64,000 bases of DNA from Chloroflexota bacterium. GTDB taxonomy: Bacteria; Chloroflexota; Anaerolineae; Anaerolineales; UBA4823. Location of the stretch: assembly GCA_029782365.1 (NCBI GenBank), contig JAKOUW010000016.1, forward strand, positions 110,546 through 174,545. Reading direction: 5' to 3'. The notes under the pieces are model-generated. The model had not been told where the DNA came from. It ran no database searches and worked only from the letters and a program-made list of their open reading frames with translations. The translations under genes were made by a program, and so were the position numbers. Positions 17,968 through 26,022 of this stretch are shown here, piece by piece; the first letter of the stretch is position 1, and the number at the start of each line of letters is the position of its first letter.

Positions 17968-18417
17968 ATGGCAGACCTGACATTGAAAGGCAACCTGAAC
18001 CTGGTAGGCAATCTGAAGCTGAACCCTGATGGCGGCAAAGTGTTGATCGGCGATGCCGGTCTCGAAGCGCTGGTGGAAGCATCCAGCCCGCCGCCGCCTG
18101 CCGCGCCGCCGCACAGCAATGCGGGTATTCCAGTTATCCTGCCGCCCCCACCCGCCGCGCCGGTGGACCCTGGCCCAAATGTCTGGGTTGTCAACAGCTT
18201 CAACAAGACGGTGGTGGCAGGCACGCCAGCCAAAGCCATCGTTGCTCTGGGAATGGTTATGCAGGGCAATATACCCACCTGGCCTGGGATGATGTTGCCC
18301 GGGCAGAACAGCACCGTGATGGCAAACTTTATCCCGGTCAATGTGAAAGGCGACCAGGCAATCATTTTTCCCACCGGCGCTCCAGCGGTATTGAGCGCCA
18401 ATAGCGGGCAAACATAG
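17968..18417 (+). CDS. Putative spike-tip (PAAR-like) protein
   Basis: A 149-aa protein. The N-terminal ~30 residues continue the beta-helix style of the spike (LTLKGNLNLVGNLKLNPDGGKVLIGD). A proline-rich linker follows (PPPPAAPPHSN, PPPPAAP), then a ~85-residue globular part with NVWVVNSFNKTVVAGTPAKA and VNVKGDQAIIFPTGAPAV, which recalls PAAR-like conical tips. Position right after the spike fits a tip or tip-adaptor. No Cys/His metal triad is evident, so this is a structural guess. Confidence 0.45.
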   Translation: MADLTLKGNLNLVGNLKLNPDGGKVLIGDAGLEALVEASSPPPPAAPPHSNAGIPVILPPPPAAPVDPGPNVWVVNSFNKTVVAGTPAKAIVALGMVMQGNIPTWPGMMLPGQNSTVMANFIPVNVKGDQAIIFPTGAPAVLSANSGQT

Positions 18418-18425
18418 GAGCAGGC

Positions 18426-19211
18426 ATGGCTACAGTCGAGCTCCATATCACCAATCCTAGCCATAACTCGGTGCTGAGTGGACCAGCCCAGGCCAGCCTG
18501 ACCTTGAGTGGAACCACCACTCACCCAAACCCGACTGCCTTGTTCTACAAATGGTATTCAAGCCTGTACAACCCGGCTGGCATTGCCAGCGCGGCGGATG
18601 CGCCGAAAGCCGCGCTGAACTTTCCGAACCACGGCGTTTCAGCTCTCAATTTCTCTGCCAGCCTGGCGGTTGGCACGCATGTACTTACCCTGACCGCCAA
18701 AGATGTGGAAGGCGAGGCTCTGGCCGATGCACAGAGTGTGACCCTGGCAGGCATGGCTGGCGGTCCGGCGGTGCCGGGAGCGGCGGAACCCTGCCTGGTG
18801 CATGTCTGCCTGGCAAAATTGCTTACGCCCTCCCCGGTTGGACCGCCGCCAGATCTTAGCAAAGGCGGCGATACTATCGAGGTCGAGGCGCCGCTCAAGT
18901 GGGACAAAACCGATTACCAGCAGGCCAACCGCCTACGTTTCATCTTTCGCTTTGATCCACCCGGCGGAGGCATCCCTGTTGCGGCCATTCCTGCCCTGGG
19001 ATCAACCGACCAGCAGATAGCTCAATTCCAGAGTTCGTTGGTGTTCAGCCAGCCGGATGGCAGTCACCCGGTCACATATCTGCGATATTCCGGCGCTCTG
19101 CCGGCAGCCCTGGTGGTTGGCAGCCAATACCGCCTGGTGGCGCGCGTTGAGGACTCTTTCCCACCGCATGATGGGCACGAGACTTTCCGAATTGTGAGGA
19201 TCATCAATTGA
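18426..19211 (+). CDS. Ig-like domain protein of the baseplate region
   Basis: A 261-aa protein I do not recognise by name. Residues ~1-110 look like a PKD/Ig-like beta-sandwich (ITNPSHNSVLSGPAQASLTLSG ... LAVGTHVLTLTAKDVEGEAL). A short segment with two cysteines (CLVHVCLAKLL, ~125-135) follows, then a second beta-rich domain (~150-260) with HPVTYLRYSGALPAALVVGSQYRLVARVED. There is no signal peptide. AGGAG precedes the start, and the stop lies 1 nt before the gp25 gene. It could decorate the spike or bind an adhesin or cargo. Confidence 0.6.
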   Translation: MATVELHITNPSHNSVLSGPAQASLTLSGTTTHPNPTALFYKWYSSLYNPAGIASAADAPKAALNFPNHGVSALNFSASLAVGTHVLTLTAKDVEGEALADAQSVTLAGMAGGPAVPGAAEPCLVHVCLAKLLTPSPVGPPPDLSKGGDTIEVEAPLKWDKTDYQQANRLRFIFRFDPPGGGIPVAAIPALGSTDQQIAQFQSSLVFSQPDGSHPVTYLRYSGALPAALVVGSQYRLVARVEDSFPPHDGHETFRIVRIIN

Positions 19212-19212
19212 A

Positions 19213-19638
19213 ATGGTAAGTACCCGCCAGGCACTTTTTGGGAACGATATTCAATTATCAGAGCGCGCCGAAGGCATGGATCTGCTGCCGGCTTCCAATG
19301 GCGATCTATCCGTAGCGATAGGCAATGACAACATTGTCCAGGCCCTGATTCTGCGCCTGCGCATCCGCAAAGGGGAGCTGGCGCTGTTGGGGTGGCCAAA
19401 CGTCGGCAGCCGGCTTCACGAGCTGATTGGCGAACCGAACAACACCCGCACGCATGTGAAGCTGATGGCGTTTGCCCGTCAGGCGATTGAGCAAGACGCC
19501 CGCGTGGAGAAAGTGGAAACCATCCAGGCACAAGTGCTGCCGGGCGAGCGTTCCATCGTCCGCCTGACCATGGATGTGCTGCTCATCAGTCAACCCAACC
19601 CGCTCAACCTGGTAGTGGATATCAATTTAGGAGGGTAA
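19213..19638 (+). CDS. Baseplate wedge protein, gp25/gpW family
   Basis: A 141-aa protein with the gp25/lysozyme-related fold pattern: NDIVQALILRLRIRKGELALL, WPNVGSRLHELIGEPNN, AFARQAIEQDARVEKVETI. This family is a core wedge component of phage, T6SS (TssE) and eCIS (Pvc9) baseplates and starts sheath polymerisation. The ATG follows the previous stop by 1 nt. Confidence 0.85.
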   Translation: MVSTRQALFGNDIQLSERAEGMDLLPASNGDLSVAIGNDNIVQALILRLRIRKGELALLGWPNVGSRLHELIGEPNNTRTHVKLMAFARQAIEQDARVEKVETIQAQVLPGERSIVRLTMDVLLISQPNPLNLVVDINLGG

Positions 19639-19648
19639 ACTGATTGTT

Positions 19649-21547
19649 ATGATCGATCTCGGCAATCCTTTCTCTCGACCTTTTCAAGATTTGATCGACT
19701 CTCTGGAGGAGAGCATCCGTTTAGGCGTTGAACAGCCGGCGACGGACCGCTTTATCTTCCACAGCAGCATCACATCTTACGAGCTCACCTTGCAGGCGAA
19801 CGCTATCACACGTGTTACCGGTTTGATGGGTGGCAGTGTCTTCACCGTCTTCACTCCAGGCGTCCACTTCCGCTTGAGCAACAACCGCCTGATCTGGCTG
19901 AGCACAGCGGAGAAACCCCTGGACGGCGGTCGTCTGGAGGTGGAATACACCTACCGCGAGCGGCCGTCTGGACTGACCGATTTTAACCCTGCCAGCGTTA
20001 CCGGCACGTTGTTGCGCGCTGTAGCCAGGGAACTAAAATTGCTGTATGAACAAATGGACCAGGCATACCAGCGAGCTTTTATCGATTATGCCAGCGGCGC
20101 CGCGCTGGATAACGTGGTGGCTCTGTTAGGTTTGGAGCGCAATCCAGCAATCCCCGCCAAAGGCGCAGTGACCTTCTTCCGCAAGAAAGCTGCCGACAAA
20201 CCTTATCCCATCCCGCTGGGGACGCGCGTCGCCGATGAAAGCGGCAGAACCTTCACCACCACGGCCGCCGGGACGATCAGCGATGTCTTCATAGAGCAAC
20301 TGATTACACCGGCGGGAAATATCGCCACTGTGAGCAACCGCATCGCCAGCCTGACCGGCGTCTGGCCGGTGGCGGCCAATCCGGATAGCGCCCCGGCCCT
20401 CCCTACAGTAACCAGTGATCCTAAGCTGCCCTTCGGAGCCTCTGAGACAGACATAACCATGGATGTCAGCGGCGGCCCAATTCCCGCCGGCCAACTGCGA
20501 GTGCGCTATGTGGCCAAAAGCGTTACCCTGCCGGCAGCCGCCGACCAGCCCGGCCCGGACGGCAACGTGAACGCTGGCACGATCACAATCATGCCCACCC
20601 CACCCACCGGCATCCAGGGCGTGGTCAATGCGGAACCGGTTGGCGGTGGCAAGGAAGCGGAGTCAGACGATCAACTGCGAGAGCGCGCCCGGCATCACCT
20701 GGAAAGACTGGGCAATGCCACCCTCAATGCCATTAAATTTGCTGTCCTGGAAGTTGATGGCGTGGAAGGCGTGGAGGTCACAGATCACACGCTGGACAGC
20801 TCGATTCCCCTCGGCGAGGTGCACGTCAGCTTTTCTGGGGGCGAATTGGATCAAGTTCAGCAAGTGGTGGAAGATACGCGCGCTGCTGGCGTGATGGCTG
20901 TGTTGACATCCATCCAAGAAGTGCTTATTTCGGGCGTGATCTACGTACTGCCAGATGTGTCTGTCCCGGCTGCCGCCGTAGAAAATTATTTGAGCGCAGT
21001 CGTAGAAGCCATCAAAGCCTTGGAAATCGGCAAGCCGCTCTCGATCAAAAAGCTCACCTCGTTGGTTTTCTCGGTCAGTGGGCTGGCCGACGTGGGAGAA
21101 GCGCAGTTGCTCACCGGCAGCACACCCCTGACCGATCCGTTTGTCGTCCAGCGCACTCAACTGATCCGTCCAGATGAAGCCGCCTTGGAGGTCAAGCTGC
21201 TTTCTGGGCTGAGCGTCTCGGCTGTGAGCCGAGTTGGCGCCAACAACACTCTCGATGTCCAGGTGCTCACCGCCGGTGGACCAACTCAGTTTAACCATTT
21301 CCCCCTCGACCTTACGCTCACCTTCCGCGCCCGGCTGAAAACAACTCCCGACCAACTGCCGGCTTTTATTGGCAATATCCGCCGCAGTGTGACCTTTGCC
21401 AGTAGCGCGACCGCTCAGGTGACTTTTACTGATGGCGATATTCCTGGCTACGATCCATTAACACACAACACGCATGTCGAGGTTGGCGTATCAGCCACGG
21501 CGTATCCTGGGTTGGCGGCTTTTGATTCAGCCGTGGATTTGGTGTAA
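19649..21547 (+). CDS. Baseplate protein J (gp6/gp47 type)
   Basis: A 632-aa wedge protein. The central J domain (~residues 175-400) includes PYPIPLGTRVADESGRTFTTTAAGTIS, VNAGTITIMPTPPTGIQGVVNAEPVGGGKEAESDDQLRERA and IKFAVLEVDGVEGVEVTDHTLD, all hallmarks of Baseplate_J. An N-terminal beta block (~68-103, TPGVHFRLSNNRLIWL ... LEVEYTYR) precedes it. It links the hub-proximal gp25 to the outer wedge and fibres. The ATG at 19649 lies behind GGAGGG, spaced somewhat long. Confidence 0.9.
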   Translation: MIDLGNPFSRPFQDLIDSLEESIRLGVEQPATDRFIFHSSITSYELTLQANAITRVTGLMGGSVFTVFTPGVHFRLSNNRLIWLSTAEKPLDGGRLEVEYTYRERPSGLTDFNPASVTGTLLRAVARELKLLYEQMDQAYQRAFIDYASGAALDNVVALLGLERNPAIPAKGAVTFFRKKAADKPYPIPLGTRVADESGRTFTTTAAGTISDVFIEQLITPAGNIATVSNRIASLTGVWPVAANPDSAPALPTVTSDPKLPFGASETDITMDVSGGPIPAGQLRVRYVAKSVTLPAAADQPGPDGNVNAGTITIMPTPPTGIQGVVNAEPVGGGKEAESDDQLRERARHHLERLGNATLNAIKFAVLEVDGVEGVEVTDHTLDSSIPLGEVHVSFSGGELDQVQQVVEDTRAAGVMAVLTSIQEVLISGVIYVLPDVSVPAAAVENYLSAVVEAIKALEIGKPLSIKKLTSLVFSVSGLADVGEAQLLTGSTPLTDPFVVQRTQLIRPDEAALEVKLLSGLSVSAVSRVGANNTLDVQVLTAGGPTQFNHFPLDLTLTFRARLKTTPDQLPAFIGNIRRSVTFASSATAQVTFTDGDIPGYDPLTHNTHVEVGVSATAYPGLAAFDSAVDLV

Positions 21548-21569
21548 TACAGTATGGGAACCACAAACT

Positions 21570-22850
21570 ATGGCTTATAAGACTGACCGCCTGGTAGCCC
21601 TGTTCCCTGAGGTGTATGCCGCCCGGGACCGTGAGTCGCTGCTTTTCAAGCTGTTGGACTCGGTTGGCGCAGAGCTGATGAATGTGGATGCAGCGGTCAA
21701 GAATCTGCTCAAATCGCATTGGGTAGATTATGCCACTGGATCAGGCCTGGACGGGTTAGGAGCCATCTTCGGCGTTGAGCGCCGCCGATTGGTTGACGGC
21801 AGCCTGGAGCCAGACCTGGCATTTCGCCTGCGGTTGAAGTCGGTCGTGCCGCTCTTCACCGGCGGAGGTACGCGCCGCGCCGTGTTGGGGGCAGTTCGCT
21901 CTGCCCTGGGACTGCCTTTTGACCTGAACCAACTTCACCTGCCGGCTGGTTTTGAAGCCATGCGTCAGGATTTGGAAAACCTGGTGCGCATGAACGAGTT
22001 CTCGCCGCATCCAGAGCGCTTACTGGAAGAGATAACCAACCCTGTTGAGGCAGGTCAACTATTCCTGGATGCGCCCATCACATCGGTGTACCCTGAGCCG
22101 CCTCTGCTGGAATGGACATTCACCAAAGGCGCTGGGCGCCGCCTGCGTTTTGAGCTGTGCGACCTGAGTCATACGCCGACAGGCCAGGGCTTCCTTGCCG
22201 AAGACGGCCTGGTAGCTTCCGAAGGTGAAACCCTGCGTGTGACTGGTCTGCCCGGCGGCGGCATCAGCGCTTTTATCGGCGTGACGGATGTCAGCTCCCG
22301 TTTGCACGGGTTGGGCGGGGGACCAGCGCTCTTCCCCGACCTGCCCAAAGAAGGCTGTGCATTACATTTTCAAGCGGCAGGCGCTTTGTTTGATTCGGCT
22401 GTGTTCGATGCAACAGACACCTTTAACCCGCCTCTTTTCCGGGTGGAGCTCACCTGGACCAGCCACCAACCGCTGACATTTGATGTCTTGGTGCCGTTCT
22501 TCTTACACCAGGCAGTCGCTGACCTGGTGCAGTTGTACAAATTTCCCGGCCAAATCTTCGTTTACGAGGGCCTGGATTTGGCAACCATCCAGCAGGTTAT
22601 TGACCAATCACGCGCGGCAGGCGTGCGCGGCAACATCCAGTTTTCTTTAAATTTTATCGACGACCATCTGCTGATGGAGCAGTTCCAGCGCGCTGGCGAT
22701 CACCAGCTAATAGAAGACTCGGCTGTGAGCGAAATTTTTTCCGTTCGCAGCGCCGCAAACCTGCAGGAAGACCAACAGTTATCCGAACATTTCGCGGTGG
22801 GCGGTGTCTTTGATTTTTCCACTTTTGATGGTCCGTATGGATTCGGCTAG
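21570..22850 (+). CDS. Tail protein I / gp7-like baseplate wedge protein
   Basis: A 426-aa protein. The N-terminus (LVALFPEVYAARDRESLLFKLLDSVGAELMNVDAAVKNLLKSHWVDYATGSGLDGLGAIFGVERR) matches the tail protein I/XkdT-neighbour wedge family, which contacts baseplate J. A beta-rich central domain follows. The last ~50 residues (HLLMEQFQRAGDHQLIEDSAVSEIFS and on) are repetitive. The frame extends upstream into the J gene, but the ATG chosen here gives a 22-bp gap and the expected family N-terminus. It probably anchors the fibre proteins encoded next. Confidence 0.75.
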   Translation: MAYKTDRLVALFPEVYAARDRESLLFKLLDSVGAELMNVDAAVKNLLKSHWVDYATGSGLDGLGAIFGVERRRLVDGSLEPDLAFRLRLKSVVPLFTGGGTRRAVLGAVRSALGLPFDLNQLHLPAGFEAMRQDLENLVRMNEFSPHPERLLEEITNPVEAGQLFLDAPITSVYPEPPLLEWTFTKGAGRRLRFELCDLSHTPTGQGFLAEDGLVASEGETLRVTGLPGGGISAFIGVTDVSSRLHGLGGGPALFPDLPKEGCALHFQAAGALFDSAVFDATDTFNPPLFRVELTWTSHQPLTFDVLVPFFLHQAVADLVQLYKFPGQIFVYEGLDLATIQQVIDQSRAAGVRGNIQFSLNFIDDHLLMEQFQRAGDHQLIEDSAVSEIFSVRSAANLQEDQQLSEHFAVGGVFDFSTFDGPYGFG

Positions 22851-22858
22851 GAAGCATT

Positions 22859-22951
22859 ATGAAATTCTTTCCTGCCTTTATCGCCGGCTGGGCCAGCCTG
22901 GTCCACGAGGATTATTTTACGATGGAGGATTGTTATGATCGAAAAAATTGA
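22859..22951 (+). CDS. Possible 30-aa micro-ORF between wedge and fibre genes
   Basis: An ATG begins 8 nt after the wedge stop and reads 30 codons (MKFFPAFIAGWASLVHEDYF and on), ending inside the next gene. Its RBS is AGGAAG, closely spaced. It could couple translation of wedge and fibre genes. Coding status is uncertain. Confidence 0.25.
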   Translation: MKFFPAFIAGWASLVHEDYFTMEDCYDRKN

Positions 22952-23417
22952 AATGCGCGGCCGCCTGTCCCTGATTATGACCGACCGCCAGGGCCGGCAA
23001 ATCAGCCGCCAGGCGTATGATAATCATATCGTCAGCAGCGGGCGCAGCCTGGTGGCTGAGATGTTCAGCGGCCAATTTGGCGGCCCGCCGCCCACCGCGG
23101 TCAGCCATATGGCAGTGGGCACCGGTTCAACCGCCGCCTCCGACGGCGATACGGCCCTCGAATCCCAGCGCGGCGACCGCAATGCCATCACCAGCGCAAC
23201 CCTGGCGACTTTTGATGACAGCGGCGTTCAGCGGGTGCGCGTTTCGCTCCAGACCGTGTTCGATTTTGACCAGGTCAACGATGCCACGATACCGCTGCGC
23301 GAGGCCGGCATCTTCACCGCCCTGACCGGTGGAGTGATGTACAACCGGGTGGTCTTCGAACCGGTCACCAAGACCAATGCCTTTAAACTTACCCTGCTCT
23401 GGGATGTTATTTTTTAG
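22935..23417 (+). CDS. Tail fibre/collar-associated protein
   Basis: A 160-aa beta-rich protein. It has the phage-tail motif YDNHIVSSGRSLVAEMFSGQ (residues ~28-47), followed by AVSHMAVGTGSTAASDGDTALESQ and an IPLREAGIFTA ... YNRVVFEPVTK end, seen in tail proteins that connect the baseplate to fibres. GGAGG lies 6 nt upstream of the ATG. It is followed after 18 bp by the long fibre gene. Receptor specificity cannot be read. Confidence 0.6.
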   Translation: MIEKIEMRGRLSLIMTDRQGRQISRQAYDNHIVSSGRSLVAEMFSGQFGGPPPTAVSHMAVGTGSTAASDGDTALESQRGDRNAITSATLATFDDSGVQRVRVSLQTVFDFDQVNDATIPLREAGIFTALTGGVMYNRVVFEPVTKTNAFKLTLLWDVIF

Positions 23418-23435
23418 ATACCAAAGGAGTCGATT

Positions 23436-24884
23436 ATGCCAATTACCCCAACTCCCCCTTACCCGAAATCATCCGGCGACGCCATCCGGTCGGCCGATTG
23501 GAACCAGGCCGTCGATGAGGTTATCCGCCTGGATAACGCCAAAGTTGACCGCGCCGGCGATACGATCACCGGCAGCCTGGCGGTCAACGCTGACTTTTCC
23601 TCCGGCGGCAACGCGACCGTCACGGGAACCCTGACAGTCACAGGCAATGTGGGCATCGGTGCGGCCGCGGATGCCTCATTGCACGTCGGAAATTTCATTT
23701 CAGTGGGTCCGTTCGTGGCTACCCAGGGTGTAGGCGGCATCGACTTGACCGGCCCCGGCAGTGAACTCGGCCTGGTGCGTCGCTCCTTGAATGCCTGGCC
23801 AAACGCCCCGGCGGCCGGCGACCGTTTTGTCTGGTATAACCCGGATGGATCTGCCCGCCTGTGGGATGATGTTAACGGGGATTTGATGGTGATGAATTCC
23901 AACGGCAATTTGAGCCTGACACGCGGCAGCCTGACCCTCCCCAAAAGCGCGGCGGGCACATCGCAGATCGGCAATCTTACCTTTGATAATGAAGGCACCT
24001 TCAAAAATAACATCAAAGTGCTCATGGGGTCATCGGGTTTGATTATCGGGCCTGGCCTGGAATACGAGTTTCATATCGGCCATTCGTTCTTTGGATTCAT
24101 TATCAATGGCGGCAGTTTTAACAACTTCATCAGCCGGTTCAGCGTCAACCAAAACGGCGATGTTAATATCCCCGGACATCTGACTGTCGGCGGCGGTAAG
24201 ACTGGCTATATCGTTGATAATTTCATCAATAACACCATGGACGAGATGGAGGAAGGGGATGTGATTGTCATTTCCGATAGTCTGCCTGTTTCCATTCGGC
24301 CTACCGGCCAGGGTAACAACATTCCTGTATTTGAAGCCATGCTTTGCAATCAGGCATATGACAACAAAGTGTGCGGCATTGTCTCACGTGCCCTGGTGGA
24401 AGGCGAGCTGCCTTACATCGAACCCAAGATTGATATGGAAGAGCAGAAAAAGTTATTCGCTGCTTACCAGGCCGAGCAGAAAAAAATAGCAAAAGCCAGC
24501 AAAACTGATAAATCTGAAAAGGCCCCGCTGGCTGTTTCCACTGGAGCAGCTGCCGAAGCACCATTGCCGCCGAAGGGCCAGCCTATTGAACAACCTCCGC
24601 ATCCCTTGAAAGAATATGCTGCGCCGCTAGAAAACCTGGATCGCAGTAAGGTAAGCAGTCACCGAATTGGCCAGATGGTCACCTTGGGATGCTATGCGCA
24701 CTGCAAAGTCGATGCCGATATCGCTCCGATCAGCGCTGGCGACCTGCTGACCACCAGCCCGACCAAAGGCCATGCCCAGAAAGTGCTCGATCGCAGTCTG
24801 GCGATGGGCACCATCATAGGGAAAGCGCTAGAGCCATTAGCGAAAGGCAAAGGCGTGATTTCGATTTTTGTCATGATGCAGTAA
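23436..24884 (+). CDS. Tail fibre-like protein with C-terminal peptidase G2-like domain
   Basis: A 482-aa protein. The N-terminal ~40 residues (SADWNQAVDEVIRLDNAKVDRAGDTITGSL) resemble a tail-fibre shaft start. Residues ~55-260 are repetitive beta (NATVTGTLTVTGNVGIG, GDVNIPGHLTVGG), fitting a trimeric shaft. A lysine/proline-rich linker (~330-380) precedes the end domain (GQMVTLGCYAHCKVDADIAPISAGDLLTTSPTKGHAQKVLD ...), which resembles peptidase G2/intramolecular chaperone-like domains found at the tips of phage fibres. It probably forms the target-binding fibre. Confidence 0.65.
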   Translation: MPITPTPPYPKSSGDAIRSADWNQAVDEVIRLDNAKVDRAGDTITGSLAVNADFSSGGNATVTGTLTVTGNVGIGAAADASLHVGNFISVGPFVATQGVGGIDLTGPGSELGLVRRSLNAWPNAPAAGDRFVWYNPDGSARLWDDVNGDLMVMNSNGNLSLTRGSLTLPKSAAGTSQIGNLTFDNEGTFKNNIKVLMGSSGLIIGPGLEYEFHIGHSFFGFIINGGSFNNFISRFSVNQNGDVNIPGHLTVGGGKTGYIVDNFINNTMDEMEEGDVIVISDSLPVSIRPTGQGNNIPVFEAMLCNQAYDNKVCGIVSRALVEGELPYIEPKIDMEEQKKLFAAYQAEQKKIAKASKTDKSEKAPLAVSTGAAAEAPLPPKGQPIEQPPHPLKEYAAPLENLDRSKVSSHRIGQMVTLGCYAHCKVDADIAPISAGDLLTTSPTKGHAQKVLDRSLAMGTIIGKALEPLAKGKGVISIFVMMQ

Positions 24885-24925
24885 GGCAATTAAGCTCGCT
24901 TTCTAGACTCAATAGGAGATATACG

Positions 24926-25168
24926 ATGCGTGAAAGATTAGAAAAACGATTGCAAGAGTTGCGGGCCGAGTTCGAATCAGGCCAACGCATGCTGGCAGAT
25001 CTTGAACAGCAGCGCCTCAACCTGGAAAAGACCATGCTGCGCATCAGCGGCGCCATCCAGGTGCTAGAGGAAGAGTTGGGTCGTGAAACTGAGGCCGGAC
25101 GGGCAGCGGATGACAAAATATCTGCCGGATTGAATGGGCATCACTCGGCGATGCAGGCTCAGAACTGA
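24926..25168 (+). CDS. Small coiled-coil protein
   Basis: An 80-aa, highly charged protein. Residues ~1-55 form a clear heptad coiled coil (RLEKRLQELRAEFESGQRML, LEQQRLNLEKTMLRISGAIQVLEEEL), followed by a short disordered tail. It has no signal peptide or membrane segment. AGGAGA stands 6 nt before the ATG. Its place after the fibre gene suggests a fibre chaperone or trimerisation factor. Confidence 0.6.
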   Translation: MRERLEKRLQELRAEFESGQRMLADLEQQRLNLEKTMLRISGAIQVLEEELGRETEAGRAADDKISAGLNGHHSAMQAQN

Positions 25169-25177
25169 TAAACCTGT

Positions 25178-25957
25178 ATGATTGGAAACCTGGACGAAGC
25201 CCTGCGCACGCTGCTGGTCTCCTCCTTGCCTGCATTGCTTGGTGGAAACGCGCCGCCTGTAACGCTGGGCATCGTTGAAGATATTTTCTTGCTGGATTCT
25301 GCTTCGGCTGAAGCTCCCACCAGCGAGGCGCGCCCTGACGATCAGGTGGATAATTTTCCGTTCAACCCGATCAATCCACCTCCCAATTTCACCTTGAGCA
25401 AGCCGCCTTACCCCGGGCCGCGGCGCGTGCGCCTGACCACTTCGGATGGCGATCGCATCTCCTTGCAATCGACTGAGATCCTCTGGGACGCAGTCGATTC
25501 GCAAAAGTTCAGCCTGGCGCTGAGGCCGATACATGACATGAGCCACGTGACCGGCATCCAGGTGTTATACAGCGTCACAGCGGTTTTTACCACACTCAAA
25601 GCCAACCAGAATTTTCTGATTAACTTGCAGTCAGCTAACGCTGCCCAGCTTGAACAGGCAGAGGCCCTGTCACTGGGAGTCATTGAGCTCAACCACCAGG
25701 ATCTAATCGATGGAGCCGCAACCACTTATGACAGCGGCGGTTACAGCGCGGCCGTGACCGTGAAGAGTTTTAAACTGCTTCAGGGCATTACACCGGCCTC
25801 CGGTCAGCGCCAGTTTACCTTCACGGCAGAGGTAGAGTTGAAAGCCCGCCGCGCCCTGGAGGCTGGTGAAGGCGCTCCTATCACCCACATTCGCACCCCA
25901 GGCCGCCCGCTGGATCCCAACCGCCCGGTCGATATCTCGATTGATGTAGAAGCCTAG
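25178..25957 (+). CDS. Putative tail terminator/cap protein (Pvc16/DUF4255-like)
   Basis: A 259-aa protein. The N-terminus IGNLDEALRTLLVSSLPALL has the look of Pvc16/DUF4255 cap proteins. A Pro-rich stretch (PINPPPNFTLSKPPYPGPRRVRL) precedes a beta-rich C-terminal half. In eCIS the cap gene is also among the last, and it ends tube and sheath polymerisation at the distal end. No other gene in the operon fits the cap role. I did not find a diagnostic motif, so this is inferred from the N-terminal pattern and position. Confidence 0.4.
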   Translation: MIGNLDEALRTLLVSSLPALLGGNAPPVTLGIVEDIFLLDSASAEAPTSEARPDDQVDNFPFNPINPPPNFTLSKPPYPGPRRVRLTTSDGDRISLQSTEILWDAVDSQKFSLALRPIHDMSHVTGIQVLYSVTAVFTTLKANQNFLINLQSANAAQLEQAEALSLGVIELNHQDLIDGAATTYDSGGYSAAVTVKSFKLLQGITPASGQRQFTFTAEVELKARRALEAGEGAPITHIRTPGRPLDPNRPVDISIDVEA

Positions 25958-26022
25958 GCCAACGCGCCAGTGGATCACTGCGATCCCAGTTCGCCGCGAC
26001 CGACTGACCAACAGGATATTTT

